NCBI RefSeq assembly: GCF_018143015.1
Contig: NC_054747.1
Span: forward strand, 31,056,733 to 31,120,732
DNA: 64,000 nucleotides
Direction: 5' to 3'
Source of the DNA: Lytechinus variegatus
Taxonomy: Eukaryota; Echinodermata; Echinoidea; Temnopleuroida; Toxopneustidae
Below the pieces are notes generated by a model, which saw only the letters and a program-made list of their open reading frames with translations, did not search any database and had not been told where the DNA came from. Below, one piece after another: positions 1 to 11,706 of this stretch. The position numbers and the translations under genes were made by a program. How positions within the stretch are numbered: the stretch's first letter is position 1; each line of letters begins with the position of its first letter.

Positions 1-204
1 TCAAGCAAGAACTGAAAAAAAATGCATTGACAACATATTAAGTGCATCAGATATTCATTGCTTCAACTGATTTCATTAAAAGGGAAACACATCATTTACA
101 CGTATTGATTTAATGTAATAACATTAAAAAAAGACAATGGGGATGTGACATCATCAGCCCACCTAATGAATATTAAACGTGCAGATAACTATTTTCACAA
201 AATA

Positions 205-310
205 TTGATAAAACTTGAAATTCAATCACTTCGTTATTCCTAATCCGATTTTGATTAAATTTTCAGCATTTTGCTCTGTGAATTATACTCTATTCATTTA
301 GATGTAAATA
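205..310. repeat. fragment of a TTAA-type MITE arm
   Basis: A phrase of the form 'cttcgttattcctaatccga', followed by a short AT-rich run and 'ttttcagcattttgct', matches the right arm of the foldback elements at 26740-27336 and 51336-51959. No opposite arm is visible, so it is a degraded fragment. Confidence 0.4.
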
Positions 311-482
311 TTGTTCAGATTGGAGTACCCATTGAAAAATGAATTGAGAATTAAAAATGATTTATATTCACAATAGTAAATGATAAAGAAGAGAGATAAA
401 ATGTGTGCAATTAAAAATATAGATAAAAATGAATAAAAACGAATATGTTTGCTTAATACTATAAACGAGGAGAAGGCATAGA

Positions 483-960
483 ATACAGAGAAGCCTTATT
501 GGTGCTGCCACCAAAAGAACAAAATAATGAATCTATATCAAATGTATTGGCATGAGGCTATGCTCAATGTGGAGAAAAGCTTACTTGTCAATTTTCTTGT
601 TCAAAGTTTATCTAAACATAAAATTTCATATTTTATTCATTTTTGCATATTTTTTTTTCGAAATCGTGTAAATGAGCAATGGAAATAGATTAGCCATCTG
701 TACTTCACCTAGTCCAATGACCTTCTATTTGGACCAGATTTCAGTCGCTCTTGTTTGTCCAGACCAGTCGGGAGGGAATGTCAGTTAAACAAAACAAAAA
801 CAATGGCGTTGGTGTTATATTTATTACACTTTGCTTCATTTAATTGCTAATTTAAAAACTGCATATTTAATTTCAGAATAGTTATTGCTGGTCAAATTGG
901 TTGTTGTCATTATCTAGGATGCCTTATGAAATAATTATAATCCACCACAGGCCACAACAG
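483..960. repeat. diverged direct repeat, copy 1
   Basis: This block shares many phrases in the same order with 2960-3440: 'gctgccaccaaaagaacaaa', 'catgaggctatg', 'ccaatgaccttctattt', 'gtttgtccagacca' and 'caatgg.gttggtg'. The copies are clearly diverged, with many substitutions and small indels. No coding potential or terminal repeats were recognised. Confidence 0.6.
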
Positions 961-1701
961 GCTTATATAAATACGTGGAAATAGCAGGATGATTAAAATA
1001 AAAATAAAAATTTATAGGACAGATTTTAAACTTATATTCAAAAATGATGCAGTCACCATATATATTGGATACTTTGCAAAGATAATTATATGGGAAATAT
1101 TGTCCAAACGTAATGTGTCATTAACGGGTTGATTTGATCAATGTAATCTCATCATACACTCTTGATTGCCTTGCAGTATGGGATAGGACTTTTTTTTGTA
1201 AAAATATCATCCGCCTCCACAAAGATGACAGGGTATGACACCACCGCTTACATTCACGCCAGTGTGTCTATACTTTGATTGTTTGTCTATCTGTTTTATA
1301 TTGGACAAAACGAAGTGTTTAGATCTACACTAGAATAAACAGAAGTTTAATGACTTTCTCTATCAATATTACCATAGAGCTATTAACAGATATTACCACA
1401 CTCCAAGCTCCAAGAGTTGGAGCACAAACTTACAATGAAATGCCAACATATGGATTGAATCAATCACGCATCTCTCCCTTTCTCTATCCTCTTTCACATA
1501 CATGCGTGTATTCTCAACGGATGTGTCCATGGCGAAACCAAGGATATACATACAATAACTCAAAATTTCGCCCGTATAGTGTAACTGCCATAAGTGTGGC
1601 GGGGGAGTTACCCAATGAAAAAATAAACTGAGGAATTTCAATATGCTTTTGCGCCAGTCTGTACATGACTCTCATTGCGATGACAATTTAATGTATACCA
1701 A

Positions 1702-1986
1702 CACTGTTAGAAAAAATAAAAGAAGTTCCTGCAGCAGAGTCTCGAGAACACCTGTAATCTTACCGAATTGCGTAATAATCATTCTGTAAATTCATAAAAC
1801 AAGTATTTTTCTGCAATTTAACAGAACAGGTCTGTTTAAAAAGGGGGAAAAGGGTGTTTTATTCAAGGAAATTTGTAAGATTCCATACATCAAATACCAA
1901 TTTCCTGTAAGATTACGCAATTCGGTAAGATTACAGGTGTTCTCGAGACTCTGCTGCAGGAACTTCTTCTATTTTTTCTAACAGTG
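1702..1986. mobile_element. CACTGTTAG foldback MITE, copy 1
   Basis: A 285-bp element bounded by terminal inverted repeats of about 75 bp that start CACTGTTAGAAAAAATA. The two arms differ at about one base over that length. The copy at 50394-50677 differs from this one at only about two positions (one substitution, one 1-base indel). It has no coding capacity. Here the flanks are AA on both sides, while copy 2 is flanked by TA. Confidence 0.85.
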
Positions 1987-2505
1987 AATTCTAGACCTGT
2001 ACAAATATAGAATGCATGACCAGCGGAGCGCATTGATGCTTGAGAATATACCTATATATATACATATATATATCCTATAGACCTAATATTGTATTAATTT
2101 AAGGGAAATCCTTCCTGAAAGAAATATATTTGCATACTATAAGCATACGAATAGAGGTTCTCTAAACAAACGTCAAGAAATAAATGTAATTTTCACATGA
2201 CTGCGTCTCTGCATTTAATCAAAACAGCTCTTCCGTTAGGCCTGTCCTGAACATTTTCATTGTACATGAAAATAGATAAATGATTGAATAAATAAGTAAA
2301 TCAATTATTTAATGATTTAAAAATCATTTTTATTATTTTTTTTTCTTGAAAACAAAGCTTGCGTAATATTTTCAATGAATACGGATGCAGTACCATGATC
2401 ATTATAATAGGTGGAATCGTGTTTATGGTATTTTAGAGCCTTATGCAGTTGGGCCCCTTTTCCTCGAAGTTTGGTGGGGGAGCTCAACTTAAAGCTTTAT
2501 CATTT

Positions 2506-2763
2506 CAGTGGCGCACAGATGCCCCCCCCCTACTTGGGGCGCTTTACCCCCACCCCAAAAGAAATTTAAATCACGATTAAGAATGAAAAAATAGAGAAGT
2601 GTCAAATTTATTATTTGAGTATTATGCCAACATTTATCACAATATCGTAAATTTGTTTTGAAATGTTGAAATCTTTTTCATAAATATACCCGAAAAGCTA
2701 TACAGCTCCCTCATTTATTATTATTATTTTTTTTTTTTGGGGGGGGGGCTCATTACGCCACTG
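2506..2763. mobile_element. CAGTGGCG-ended hAT-like MITE
   Basis: The left end reads CAGTGGCGCA and the right end is the complement of CAGTGGCGTAATGAGC. Both ends are followed inward by C/G homopolymer runs. These termini match those of the larger element at 8382-9992. A clear 8-bp target duplication is not seen; only ATTT is shared by the flanks. Confidence 0.6.
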
Positions 2764-2959
2764 ATTTAATTCAATTCAGGCGAGGTTTATTGAAAAAAAA
2801 ACCCTGCTACAACCACCATAGTGCCAGAATTATTTAGATGTTGGCGGAAATTGCTTTAAAAGTTTTAGTTGGTAAGCTTAATATTTCTTCATGCGAGAGA
2901 TACACAAGAAATCGGAATGATTTGTGAAATGAGGAGACAGCCGCTCAGAAGGCAGCAGA

Positions 2960-3440
2960 AATAGCCTTATTATGGGGCTGCCACCAAAAGAACAAAATAA
3001 TAAACCGATACCAAAAGTCTTGACATGAGGCTATGTTCCATGTGCAGAAAGTCGACTTCTCGTGCATCAATTTCCTTCGTTTAAAGTTTGTTTTAACATG
3101 AAATTTCATACTCTATTCATTTTTTTACATGTTTAGTCGATATCATGTAAATGAGATAGGGAAATAATCATGATTAGCTAATTTCTATACTTCACCCAGA
3201 CCAATGACCTTCTATTTATATCGGGGCCAGACTTCATAGTCTACGTACAGTTGTTTGTCCAGACCAAATTGGTGGGAATGTCAGATAAAAAAACAATAAA
3301 CAATGGTGTTGGTGGAAAAATGAATTAAAGTATATGATACATTGATTCATTTCATTGTTAATTCATTAACTATATTACTTGCAGAATAGAAAATGCTGGC
3401 CATGTTGGTCGATGCCATTATCATATCCAATCCAATGTAT
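2960..3440. repeat. diverged direct repeat, copy 2
   Basis: Partner of 483-960, in the same orientation about 2.48 kb away. The shared phrases occur in the same order. The foldback element at 1702-1986 and the hAT-like element at 2506-2763 lie between the two copies. Confidence 0.6.
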
Positions 3441-3899
3441 GAATATACAGACTATTTGATGACCTATCTGGGGAGTGAGCGCCCTTCGGCCGCTCGTAAA
3501 AAGGGACATTAAATCGAGACGGTTTCTAGTGATTCAGCAATGGTTTACGACCGTTGTCAAAATTTGAGAGGAATTGAAGTTCTCTGACCTTCGCCATTGG
3601 CTCAACGATGTATGAAAAATCTCAAATATATCCTTTTTCCAACTTTTTACAACTACCCCCTTTCACCCTGACGAGATAAAAACGAGTGATTTTGGCCAAG
3701 TAGAAAATTAGTCGAATTGGAGGCCATTCGTGACATTGATGAGTAATAACGAGAGAGTATGGAGAGATTTTGGCCGGGGATCTCATAGTGGCAGTAAATC
3801 TTCTTCCTGAAATCTTGTGAGCTTCACTAGATAGGCTATCATGAGGGGAAAAAAGGTAGACCTCTCAATCACGAAACATGAAACCATGTCGATTGCTAA

Positions 3900-4385
3900 G
3901 ACAGGTCCCGAGGAAGGGGGGACTTACATTGACGAGTGGATACCATGCGCGACCAAAACATGCAAAAAGGATGTCTAACGTAATAGGGGTGTCAAAAACA
4001 CTAAACAAGAAAAAAGGGTATCTATTTCGCTAGGAAAGCTACGTGTTTCGAGTCAAATTTGCGAGGGTATAGAAAATAGAATGTTTCATAAAAGGATGTA
4101 TTTTGCCCAAACATTCAACACTGGTACGAGTTTAAAGTACGATTTGTGCGAGGTGTAGGAGATGGGCCGTAATAAACCAAATGATGTAGGTAAGGTAAAA
4201 CGATGACTGACGTTCGTGACATAACAATTGAAATATCGCTTTGTTTCCAAATTCTTGTTAAGGGTAGCTAGGGTTTCACACGCCAATACTTGTTAAGGGG
4301 TGCATTTTCAGAATATGGAAAGTACTTGTTTAGGGTGCTCTTCGAGACCCCGTGGTCGCGCGTGGTATGGCCACTCGTCATTGGA
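3900..4385. repeat. 'acttgtttaggg' dispersed repeat
   Basis: Contains reiterated phrases such as 'acttgttaaggg' and 'acttgtttagggtgc', and ends in a GC-rich stretch ('gtggtcgcgcgtggtatggc'). Related phrases ('acttgtttagg', 'cgcgtgaccaaaaaataacc') occur at about 44000-44370. No termini or coding potential are recognised. Confidence 0.45.
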
Positions 4386-4431
4386 AGTGGCCCCCGGGGA
4401 CCAGTTCCATGAACAAACTGTAGAAAATATA

Positions 4432-4675
4432 CGCTGCAAAAAAATCCGGTGTCGATAAACCACCAGCCCTGGAATCCACATAATTTTTATTCCAATCCAG
4501 ACTGAGAAGTATTGAAACAACACCAGTTTGGAATGAAACCGATGCTGTTTTAATACAAATTGATGGTGTATAAACACCTACCCAGTGTAAGACCAAAACC
4601 AAACTAGCATTGTTTAACAATTCTCTGGTGTGGACGTATGAATCCACACCGGAGTTTTTGCAGTGTACAACAAAT
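4432..4675. mobile_element. foldback MITE, CGCTGCAAAAA/TTTTTGCAGTG ends, TA flanks
   Basis: The ends read CGCTGCAAAAA and TTTTTGCAGTG, each flanked by TA. The interior carries inverted 'tccacacc'/'ggtgtgga'-type motifs. It is a diverged relative of the reiterated-GGTGTTA elements at 12459-12695 and 39710-39944. The TA flanks suggest a Tc1/mariner-type mobiliser; this is inference. Confidence 0.65.
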
Positions 4676-4785
4676 ATATAAATTATAACTCCTTTTTGAT
4701 AAGCATGGTAACATGGTAAAGGAATAAATTGGGTTATGACATAATTCATACTGATTGAGTAAAATGTGATGCCATTGGCTTCTGC

Positions 4786-5096
4786 TGCTTATGATGATGG
4801 TGCTGGTGGTAAGGTGGTGATGATGATGCTGTTACTGCTCGTAGTTATGATGGTGTTAATGACGATGACGATGGCGATGATGATAACGATGATGATGATG
4901 ATGGTGATGATGATGATGGTGATGATGATGATGAATGATGGTGGTGATGATGATGACGATGATGATAATGATGGTGGTGGTGATGATGATGGTGATGATG
5001 ATGAATGATGATGGTGGTGATGATGATGACGATGATGATGATGATGGTGGTGGTGATGATGATGGTGGTGATGATGATGATGATGGTGATGACAGG
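4786..5096. repeat. (ATG/GAT)n microsatellite
   Basis: About 310 bp of imperfect GAT/GGT/GAC triplets. The long open frames it produces (poly-Met, poly-Asp, poly-His) are artefacts of the triplet repeat. Confidence 0.95.
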
Positions 5097-5233
5097 GGGC
5101 CGTGGAACGGTTTTGAAAGGGGCCGGGCTGACCATGCAAAAAAAATCACAATCAGATGGTTATTTTTGTACACGGTTGGGGGTGGAGCCTAACCAGTGCC
5201 CCCTCCTCCCCCTATCCTGTCTTCGCGGTCCTG

Positions 5234-5270
5234 GATGATGATGATGATGACGATGATGATGATGATGAAA
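5234..5270. repeat. short (ATG)n microsatellite
   Basis: A run of gatgatgatga-type triplets lying close to the YWTD exon of gene 1. Confidence 0.85.
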
Positions 5271-5358
5271 AGAAGGAGCCGACAGCGAACCGAATAAAAC
5301 AATAATCCTGAACAATAATTTCAAAACTCTAATTGAAGGATGTCAAATCGAGGCTTAC

Positions 5359-5598
5359 CTGTCAAATTTCCTAGGATATTCTCATGAAAAGTTCCGTTAA
5401 TTGTGGCCCTAGAGATGGTCGCACTGGTCCTATCTGCCCAATACACCATTCTGTCCTCTGGATCGTAAGCCAAGGAATGGGGATTCTCCAAACCATGTAT
5501 AGGGAGCTCGGTGAAAGTGTTATTCAGAAGAGACTTATTTGGCTTCAAGCTACACGCGAAAATACGTTTTCCCTTCAGAAGAAAGGCAATTGACGAAT
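5359..5598 (-). CDS. gene 1 exon 5: LDL-receptor class B (YWTD) start
   Basis: Minus-strand acceptor TTTGCCCAG and donor GACAG|GTAAGC enclose 240 nt, phase 1 on both sides. The translation ends the EGF module and enters a propeller: 'RIFAC', '[18 protein letters not shown]', then '[15 protein letters not shown]'. The 'YW.D' and 'I.RA...G' pattern is the class B repeat signature. Confidence 0.85.
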
Positions 5599-7360
5599 CT
5601 GGGCAAATTAAGGTAGAGTTTATTTTGACAAAAATGAATTGTCATCATGATTAGTCCCAGAATACGTTAATTTGATATGACTCATATTTCATTACTGAAA
5701 TCGTGTAAATGTTAAATCTGTGTCTAGGTTAAAACGATAAATAGAGAACGTGGCGTCAATATCATACCCATTGACAAGTGGTGTGGGAAAATGGATAATC
5801 GTCAAATGTCTACAAAAGGACGTATTATTTTGCTCTGTCGGAGCAATGTGTAGCGGTGAAGTAGGTCTATATTTTGTCGTGTAGCACTATTTGTATCATG
5901 CTAATGAAATGTGCAGCAGAATAGTAAGATCAATCATGTGGAAAATAGCTGATGATGATTTCATAGAACCAAGCCTTGTTTGGTCGCCCATCACGCTCCT
6001 AAAGTGTATAGTGTTGCAGCCCTTGAAAATAGTAAGGTTCTTTGATGAAGATTGGCCAAAAATGGGACTTAATGTTTGAAAAAGAGGTTACTTTCCTCGA
6101 TTTTTGTAAACCTTTCCCAGTTGGGCTATGTTCAATGTTTTCATGGTGTACAGATATTGGATAGGTTTACGGTTTACAACATGCATAGTCCTGAAAAGGA
6201 CTGTTGGGTTATCTTTCTTGGCTGATTGAAGCTCTGAGAAGAACTCTTCATTGAAGTTTCATCAGACAGGAAGAGCAGACACAAGAATTCTTAGATATTT
6301 ATAGGAAGAGTTAGCAGATTGGTAAAGATGATTGTCATTTGAATTTACCAGAAGAAAGACAGTGATTGATTAGTTGCTGAGTGTGTAGTTTATAGAGCTA
6401 TCAACCGGATTAGAACTTCTATTTCACTTACCCAGTTCGCATTGATGTCCCATATAGCCTGGAAAACAATGGCATCTGTATTTATTGACAAGGTCCTTAC
6501 AAGTCGCTCCATTTTGGCAAGGATTGCTTTCACACTCGTTGATATCTAAATAGGAAACCATCGATATCTAGATCACTTTTAGGTCTGAATTGAAATACAC
6601 ACATCCTGAACTCCAGCTCTTCCCTCACTCTCACACCAACACTCAACGCACACACAAATAAAACACATAAACACAACCATGCAAGTGTTACTAAAACCAG
6701 GCCTATTTTCACATTCAGCACAATCACTTATATTTAGCGCCGATAGCATGATTATATCAAGGAAGTTTATTTCAAATTTAAAGTAGACTTCTCTTTCACA
6801 CACACGCCCACCCACCCACACACACATAATCCCTCACCCTAACCAACACACGCTCCTCGCACGCTTAACTTAACTCATGCACCAATAAGTGCAAACATTC
6901 ATATAGCTTTCCATACATTTACATACGCTACACATATTTACAATATGATATAATAAATGATGTATAAATAACATTTTCACACATATTAAAAATTTTCCCC
7001 ATTAAGCAAATTTTATCCAAGTAACCGAGCTATGCCGGTAGAAGAGATTTGAGAAGAGATTTTAAAACAGCCCTCTGGTCATGTTAATTTAGAATATCTT
7101 TCCAGATATTTTCTATGTTTAAAAAATACTAAGTAAATAATTTGTTTGAAAAATCTTGATTCCTTGCATCCACAAAGACCTGATTTTGAAAAATCGAATT
7201 AGGAATATATTCGGAATTGAATATTTCATAATTCATCCATTTTGGTTAATACTCGTGAAGTTTTTACACATTTTATTTATCTGTTTTATTTATTAAAATA
7301 CCGTTATACAGGATAACATGTTCAGACAAACTGTTTGTTTGCATATAAATATATATATAT

Positions 7361-7413
<53 letters not shown>

Positions 7414-10400
7414 ATATATATATATATATATACACTGTATATACATTTGCTTATTTGTATGTATATAGGATAACCAAGGTTCTACAAATATGATCAATAT
7501 TGAATACATTAAATTTAACAAATATGATCAGCTAATCACGCCCCATGTATTTCTAATTTGAAAAAAATGGTAGTCCGAATGAAGGGGTGGCTATTACTTA
7601 AACAATAATATATAGTTTTTTCAATAATTCAATCTTACCAATCTCACACATTTGACCTTTGAACCCACTTGGGCAGACACATTCAAACGAGTCCCCTGAC
7701 GCAGTGCATACTGTGTGATTACTGTTGTTCTTGCACGGATTACTGTAACACACACTCGTATCCACGCCTCTGATTGTTGTGACGTCATCAATGTAGTCCG
7801 TAGGCACTGTGAAGGAAAAGTTAAAAAGCAAATTTATTTGTCTGATTCTAGCACAATTGCTAATTTTAATGGAATCTATAAGACTTGAGTTGAAACTACA
7901 ATAAAAACACTGGTGATTAAATTTTTTGGTTGCAAATTTTTACCCTAAACCTTTTCCCCCCTTCTTTTGTGGAGATAAATATAGCTCGGATTGATTTTGA
8001 TTTGATTGATTTTATTTATATATATGAATAAAATCAATCAATCAAAATCTTACATTATATAGAATATTGTTGCTTCATTGTAAGCCCACTTGTCCTCCTC
8101 CCACCCCCACAATTTATTATTTCCGTGAATTATTCAGTTCCATCTTTCTGCTTCAGCACTGGTAGGCCTACACTCGAATTTGCAGGGGTTAAAAATAAAT
8201 TTAGGAGGGCCAGTTGGGACCATTTGGGATACAGGTTTAATCATTACAAAATTATTTTCAAATCTTAAAGGATATTAATTTGAATCCTTTGAGATTAAAA
8301 AATGAATCATTATGATTAAAACCAATTCCCAAATTCGATTTATTTCAAATCTCTGCAAATTAGTGTGTGTATGAGAGGAGGCAGTGGCGTACCGTGGGTC
8401 ACGGCATGGGGGGGGGGCACCAGCAAAAATTTCGAGTCACTTAAGGAGCGCGCAAAACGCGCTCAGTTGTCAGGTATACTGACCTAATACACTCTAAAAA
8501 ATGAAGTGCTAATTCAGCTCTTAAAGAGCGTGTATAGTGACTGCACTTCGGAGTGCTTTTGTCTAGTTCAAATTTGAACGAGGAAAATCAGCACTCCGAA
8601 GTGCAGTCACTATACACGCTCTTTAAGAGCTGAATTAGCACTTCATTTTTTTAGAGTGTAGAGACATTTTAAGGACATGCAGTGCCATTAAACAGATATG
8701 TATCTCACTGATTAGATAATGCAAGCGCGAAGCGCGAGCTGAAAATTTTTGATATTCAGACCAAAAAAAGGACATTATAAGCAGATATTTGTAATCATAT
8801 TCTGTCTCGCTAAAAAAACAATGAGAGCGCGAGCTGAATTTTTTATATGTTCACCCAAACAGCGACATTTTAAGGACTGTATTTTAGGAATCCATTTAGA
8901 GTATATATCTCAGCATAGTCATCTAATGCTAGTGCCATCCATTGCTGATTTTGTAAGAATTACATCTAAACACATGAAGCACTTTTTTGTAGTCATTGTA
9001 ATCATGATTTTCATACACATCTCACTAATCAGATATGAACATTTTTGAAATTCACACCGAAGAGGTGCATTCTAAGGATTGTTTGTATATACACTCTAAA
9101 AAATGAAGTGTTAATTCAGCTCTTAAAGAGCGTGTATAGTGACTGCACTTCGGAGTGCTGTTTTGTCTAGTTCAAATTTGAACGAGGAAAATCAGCACTC
9201 CGAAGTGCAGTCACTATACACGCTCTTTAAGAGCTGAATTAGCACTTCATTTTTTAGAGTGTAGTGACTGCACTTCGGAGTGCTGATTTTCCTCGTTCAA
9301 ATTTGAACTAAACAAAACAGCACTCCGAAGTGCAGTCACTATACACGCTCTCTTAAGAGCTGAATTAGCACTTCATTTTTTAGAGTGTAGGAATTCACTA
9401 AGACCTTACGTATTTTACTAACCAAATGATGCATACGCGAGCGCAAGATGAGAATTTTTGATATTCAGATCAGAAAAATTGACATTTTAAGGACAAATTT
9501 TAGGAATTCATGAAGAGCAGACATATCACCAATCAACTAATGCGAACGTTAGCACGGACAGGAATTTTTTTATATCAAGATCATAAAATAGGGCAAATAA
9601 GTAGTCCTGAAAAAGAAGCAAATGTCACTACATAAAACAATAATAACTCGAATTGCGAGGAAATGTATTTGGTGTATATTGATTTGAAAACGGGAGGTTT
9701 TAGTACAAAAGGATCGTATATCCCGTTAAACAGTATATGCGAGCACCAGGAACAATGAAGACATAGGCCCTGAGCAAATAATGTTTCATAACGTTATGAA
9801 AAAATGCTTCTTATGTAATAAAACATAACATAATATAATAACATTTTAATGAACAATGATTTCTTCTTTCCCCACCATGTTTCTCTTCCTTTCTCCCTCT
9901 TTTCTCCTTTTCCCCGTTTTCTTTCTTTTTTTTTTGGCCAGCCGATGGGGGGGGGGGGCACGTGCCCTATGCCCTCCGTAGTTACGCCACTGAGAGGAGG
10001 TGTAAGTGAATGTGGGATGCATGTGTACGCGTGCGCACCCTATCGCAAGCGAGAATCAACTCCCGACTTTCGTTCGCATTCGAATTGAGGACACATCTTG
10101 AAACCCCGAAACTGACGAAATATCAGGGTTTTTTTATAACACAAAAATCAATTACAAGTACTGTAATAAATAGATAAACTTTCCAATCTACGAGTGTTAA
10201 CGTGGCAATTTTTATTTCAAAAAGCAATAAATCTAAACTTTGGTCACATCAAATAGTAATATTTTGGATTCACGAAATAAGTATGACATAACAGCTATGT
10301 TTATGAATATGAGACCTAAGGAGGCCTTTGTATTTTCTTGATATCCCCAAACTATATTTTACTGTATGCTTAGAACAAATAACTCTTTAAAAACATACCT

Positions 10401-11675
10401 GTATTTCCTGGTTCTGACAGGCAATTTGAGGTCTTCATAGTTCGTGTAGTTCTACACCCACCAAACTTGCTAGAGTTGAACCAAGATGCGCTTGCGGCTG
10501 TATTCAGGATTAATATATTCGTGGGATGAATATGTATAAGGCATATTTAGAAAAAATATAGTTAGAATGTAGTAGTGGTAGTAGCAGTAGTAGCAGAAGT
10601 AGAAGTAGCAGCAGCAGTAGTAGAAGTAGTAGTAATAATAATAATAGCCATTTTTATAAAGCGCTTTTCCCAGAGTGGCCCAAAGCGCGTTACAGCATAT
10701 TATTACCCCGGTCATTGGATTCATTTCAATCAAGCACGAAACGTGCACAATTTCCACTCCCTGGGGAGCATTCCTTGCATTCATCGCAGCCACATTATGG
10801 CGCTGGCAAAATCAAACATACAATATCTTTCGCATCCTACCGGGTACCCATTTAGCACCTGGGTCGAGAGTGGCAAAGTGTGGATTAACGCCTTGCCAAA
10901 GGACGCTAGACCGCGGTGGGATTCGAACACACGACCCTCTGTTTACAAGGCGAGAGTCAGAACCACTACACCACGGCTCTTCCACAGTAGTAGTAGTAGT
11001 AGTATAGTTGTAGTAGTAGTAGTATAGTTGTAGTAATAGTAGTAGAAGTAGAAGAAGAAGAAGTATTTAGTATAGTAGTAGTAGTAGTAGTAGTAGTAGT
11101 AATAGTAGTAGAAGTAGAAGTAGTAGTAGTAGCAGCAGCATAAGTAGTAGTAGAAGTAGTAGTAGTAGTAGTAGTATTAATAGTAGTAGAAGTAGGAGTA
11201 AATCGATAGATTTTATAGATTTTTGAAAAAAAAAATCACAAACATAATTCTTGCAATTAATTACAAACTAACCGCTTCCACTTTTGTTGTAATCAAATTC
11301 ATTGCAATTAAAAAAAAATATCTTGATCCCCCCCCCCCCAATGAAAATTGACAATATTCTCTGAAGGTGTTGCATGACATGTTAAGGGTTGCTTTGAGAT
11401 GAAGATACCTTGGATCATTGGAACACTGGCGCGTAAATCCAAGATGTGAACAGTTCAGGAGGATTATCTATTGTTTCAACCCCCCCCCCCCCATTGAATA
11501 ATATGACGTCCCGGATTTAGGCCAGTTAATTGGAAATGCATCATGATTTTACAAAACCATGTAAGCTCTAACAAAATAGCTCTACTTCGAATGAATGCGG
11601 ATTTTCTAATCTTGAAATTATGTGCATTCATTTTGATGGGGTGTCAGTTGATTGATTATCTAATTGTTTGATTGT

Positions 11676-11706
<31 letters not shown>

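Larger units (their letters stand above)
1..5358. other. non-coding, probable intron or downstream part of gene 1
   Basis: No exon with domain-like coding potential is visible on either strand. The minus-strand gene whose exon ends at 5359 has an open phase-1 junction there, so its remaining exons must lie further left or outside the window. The stretch holds two diverged copies of a ~480-bp repeat, several MITEs and a trinucleotide array. Confidence 0.6.
8382..9992. mobile_element. 1.6-kb hAT-like non-autonomous element with 8-bp target duplication
   Basis: The ends are inverted CAGTGGCGTA. The flanks carry a perfect 8-bp direct duplication AGAGGAGG (8374-8381 and 9993-10000), the hAT signature. 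The inside has G-runs next to both ends, degenerate tandem units around 'agcgcgagctgaaaatttt', and two palindromic foldback insertions (8490-8658 and 9092-9387). No transposase coding sequence is seen. Confidence 0.85.

Noticed and set aside
483-3440. Direct repeats considered as paired terminal repeats of one larger element
   Set aside because: No typical terminal dinucleotides, primer-binding site, polypurine tract or coding region was seen, and divergence is high with other elements between them.
4786-5173. Long overlapping frames rich in Met/Asp or His/Ser
   Set aside because: They are translations of a (GAT)n microsatellite in different frames, not genes.
10575-11027. 150-residue plus-strand frame ending in Ser/Val runs
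   Set aside because: It runs through a microsatellite and the antisense of a SINE.
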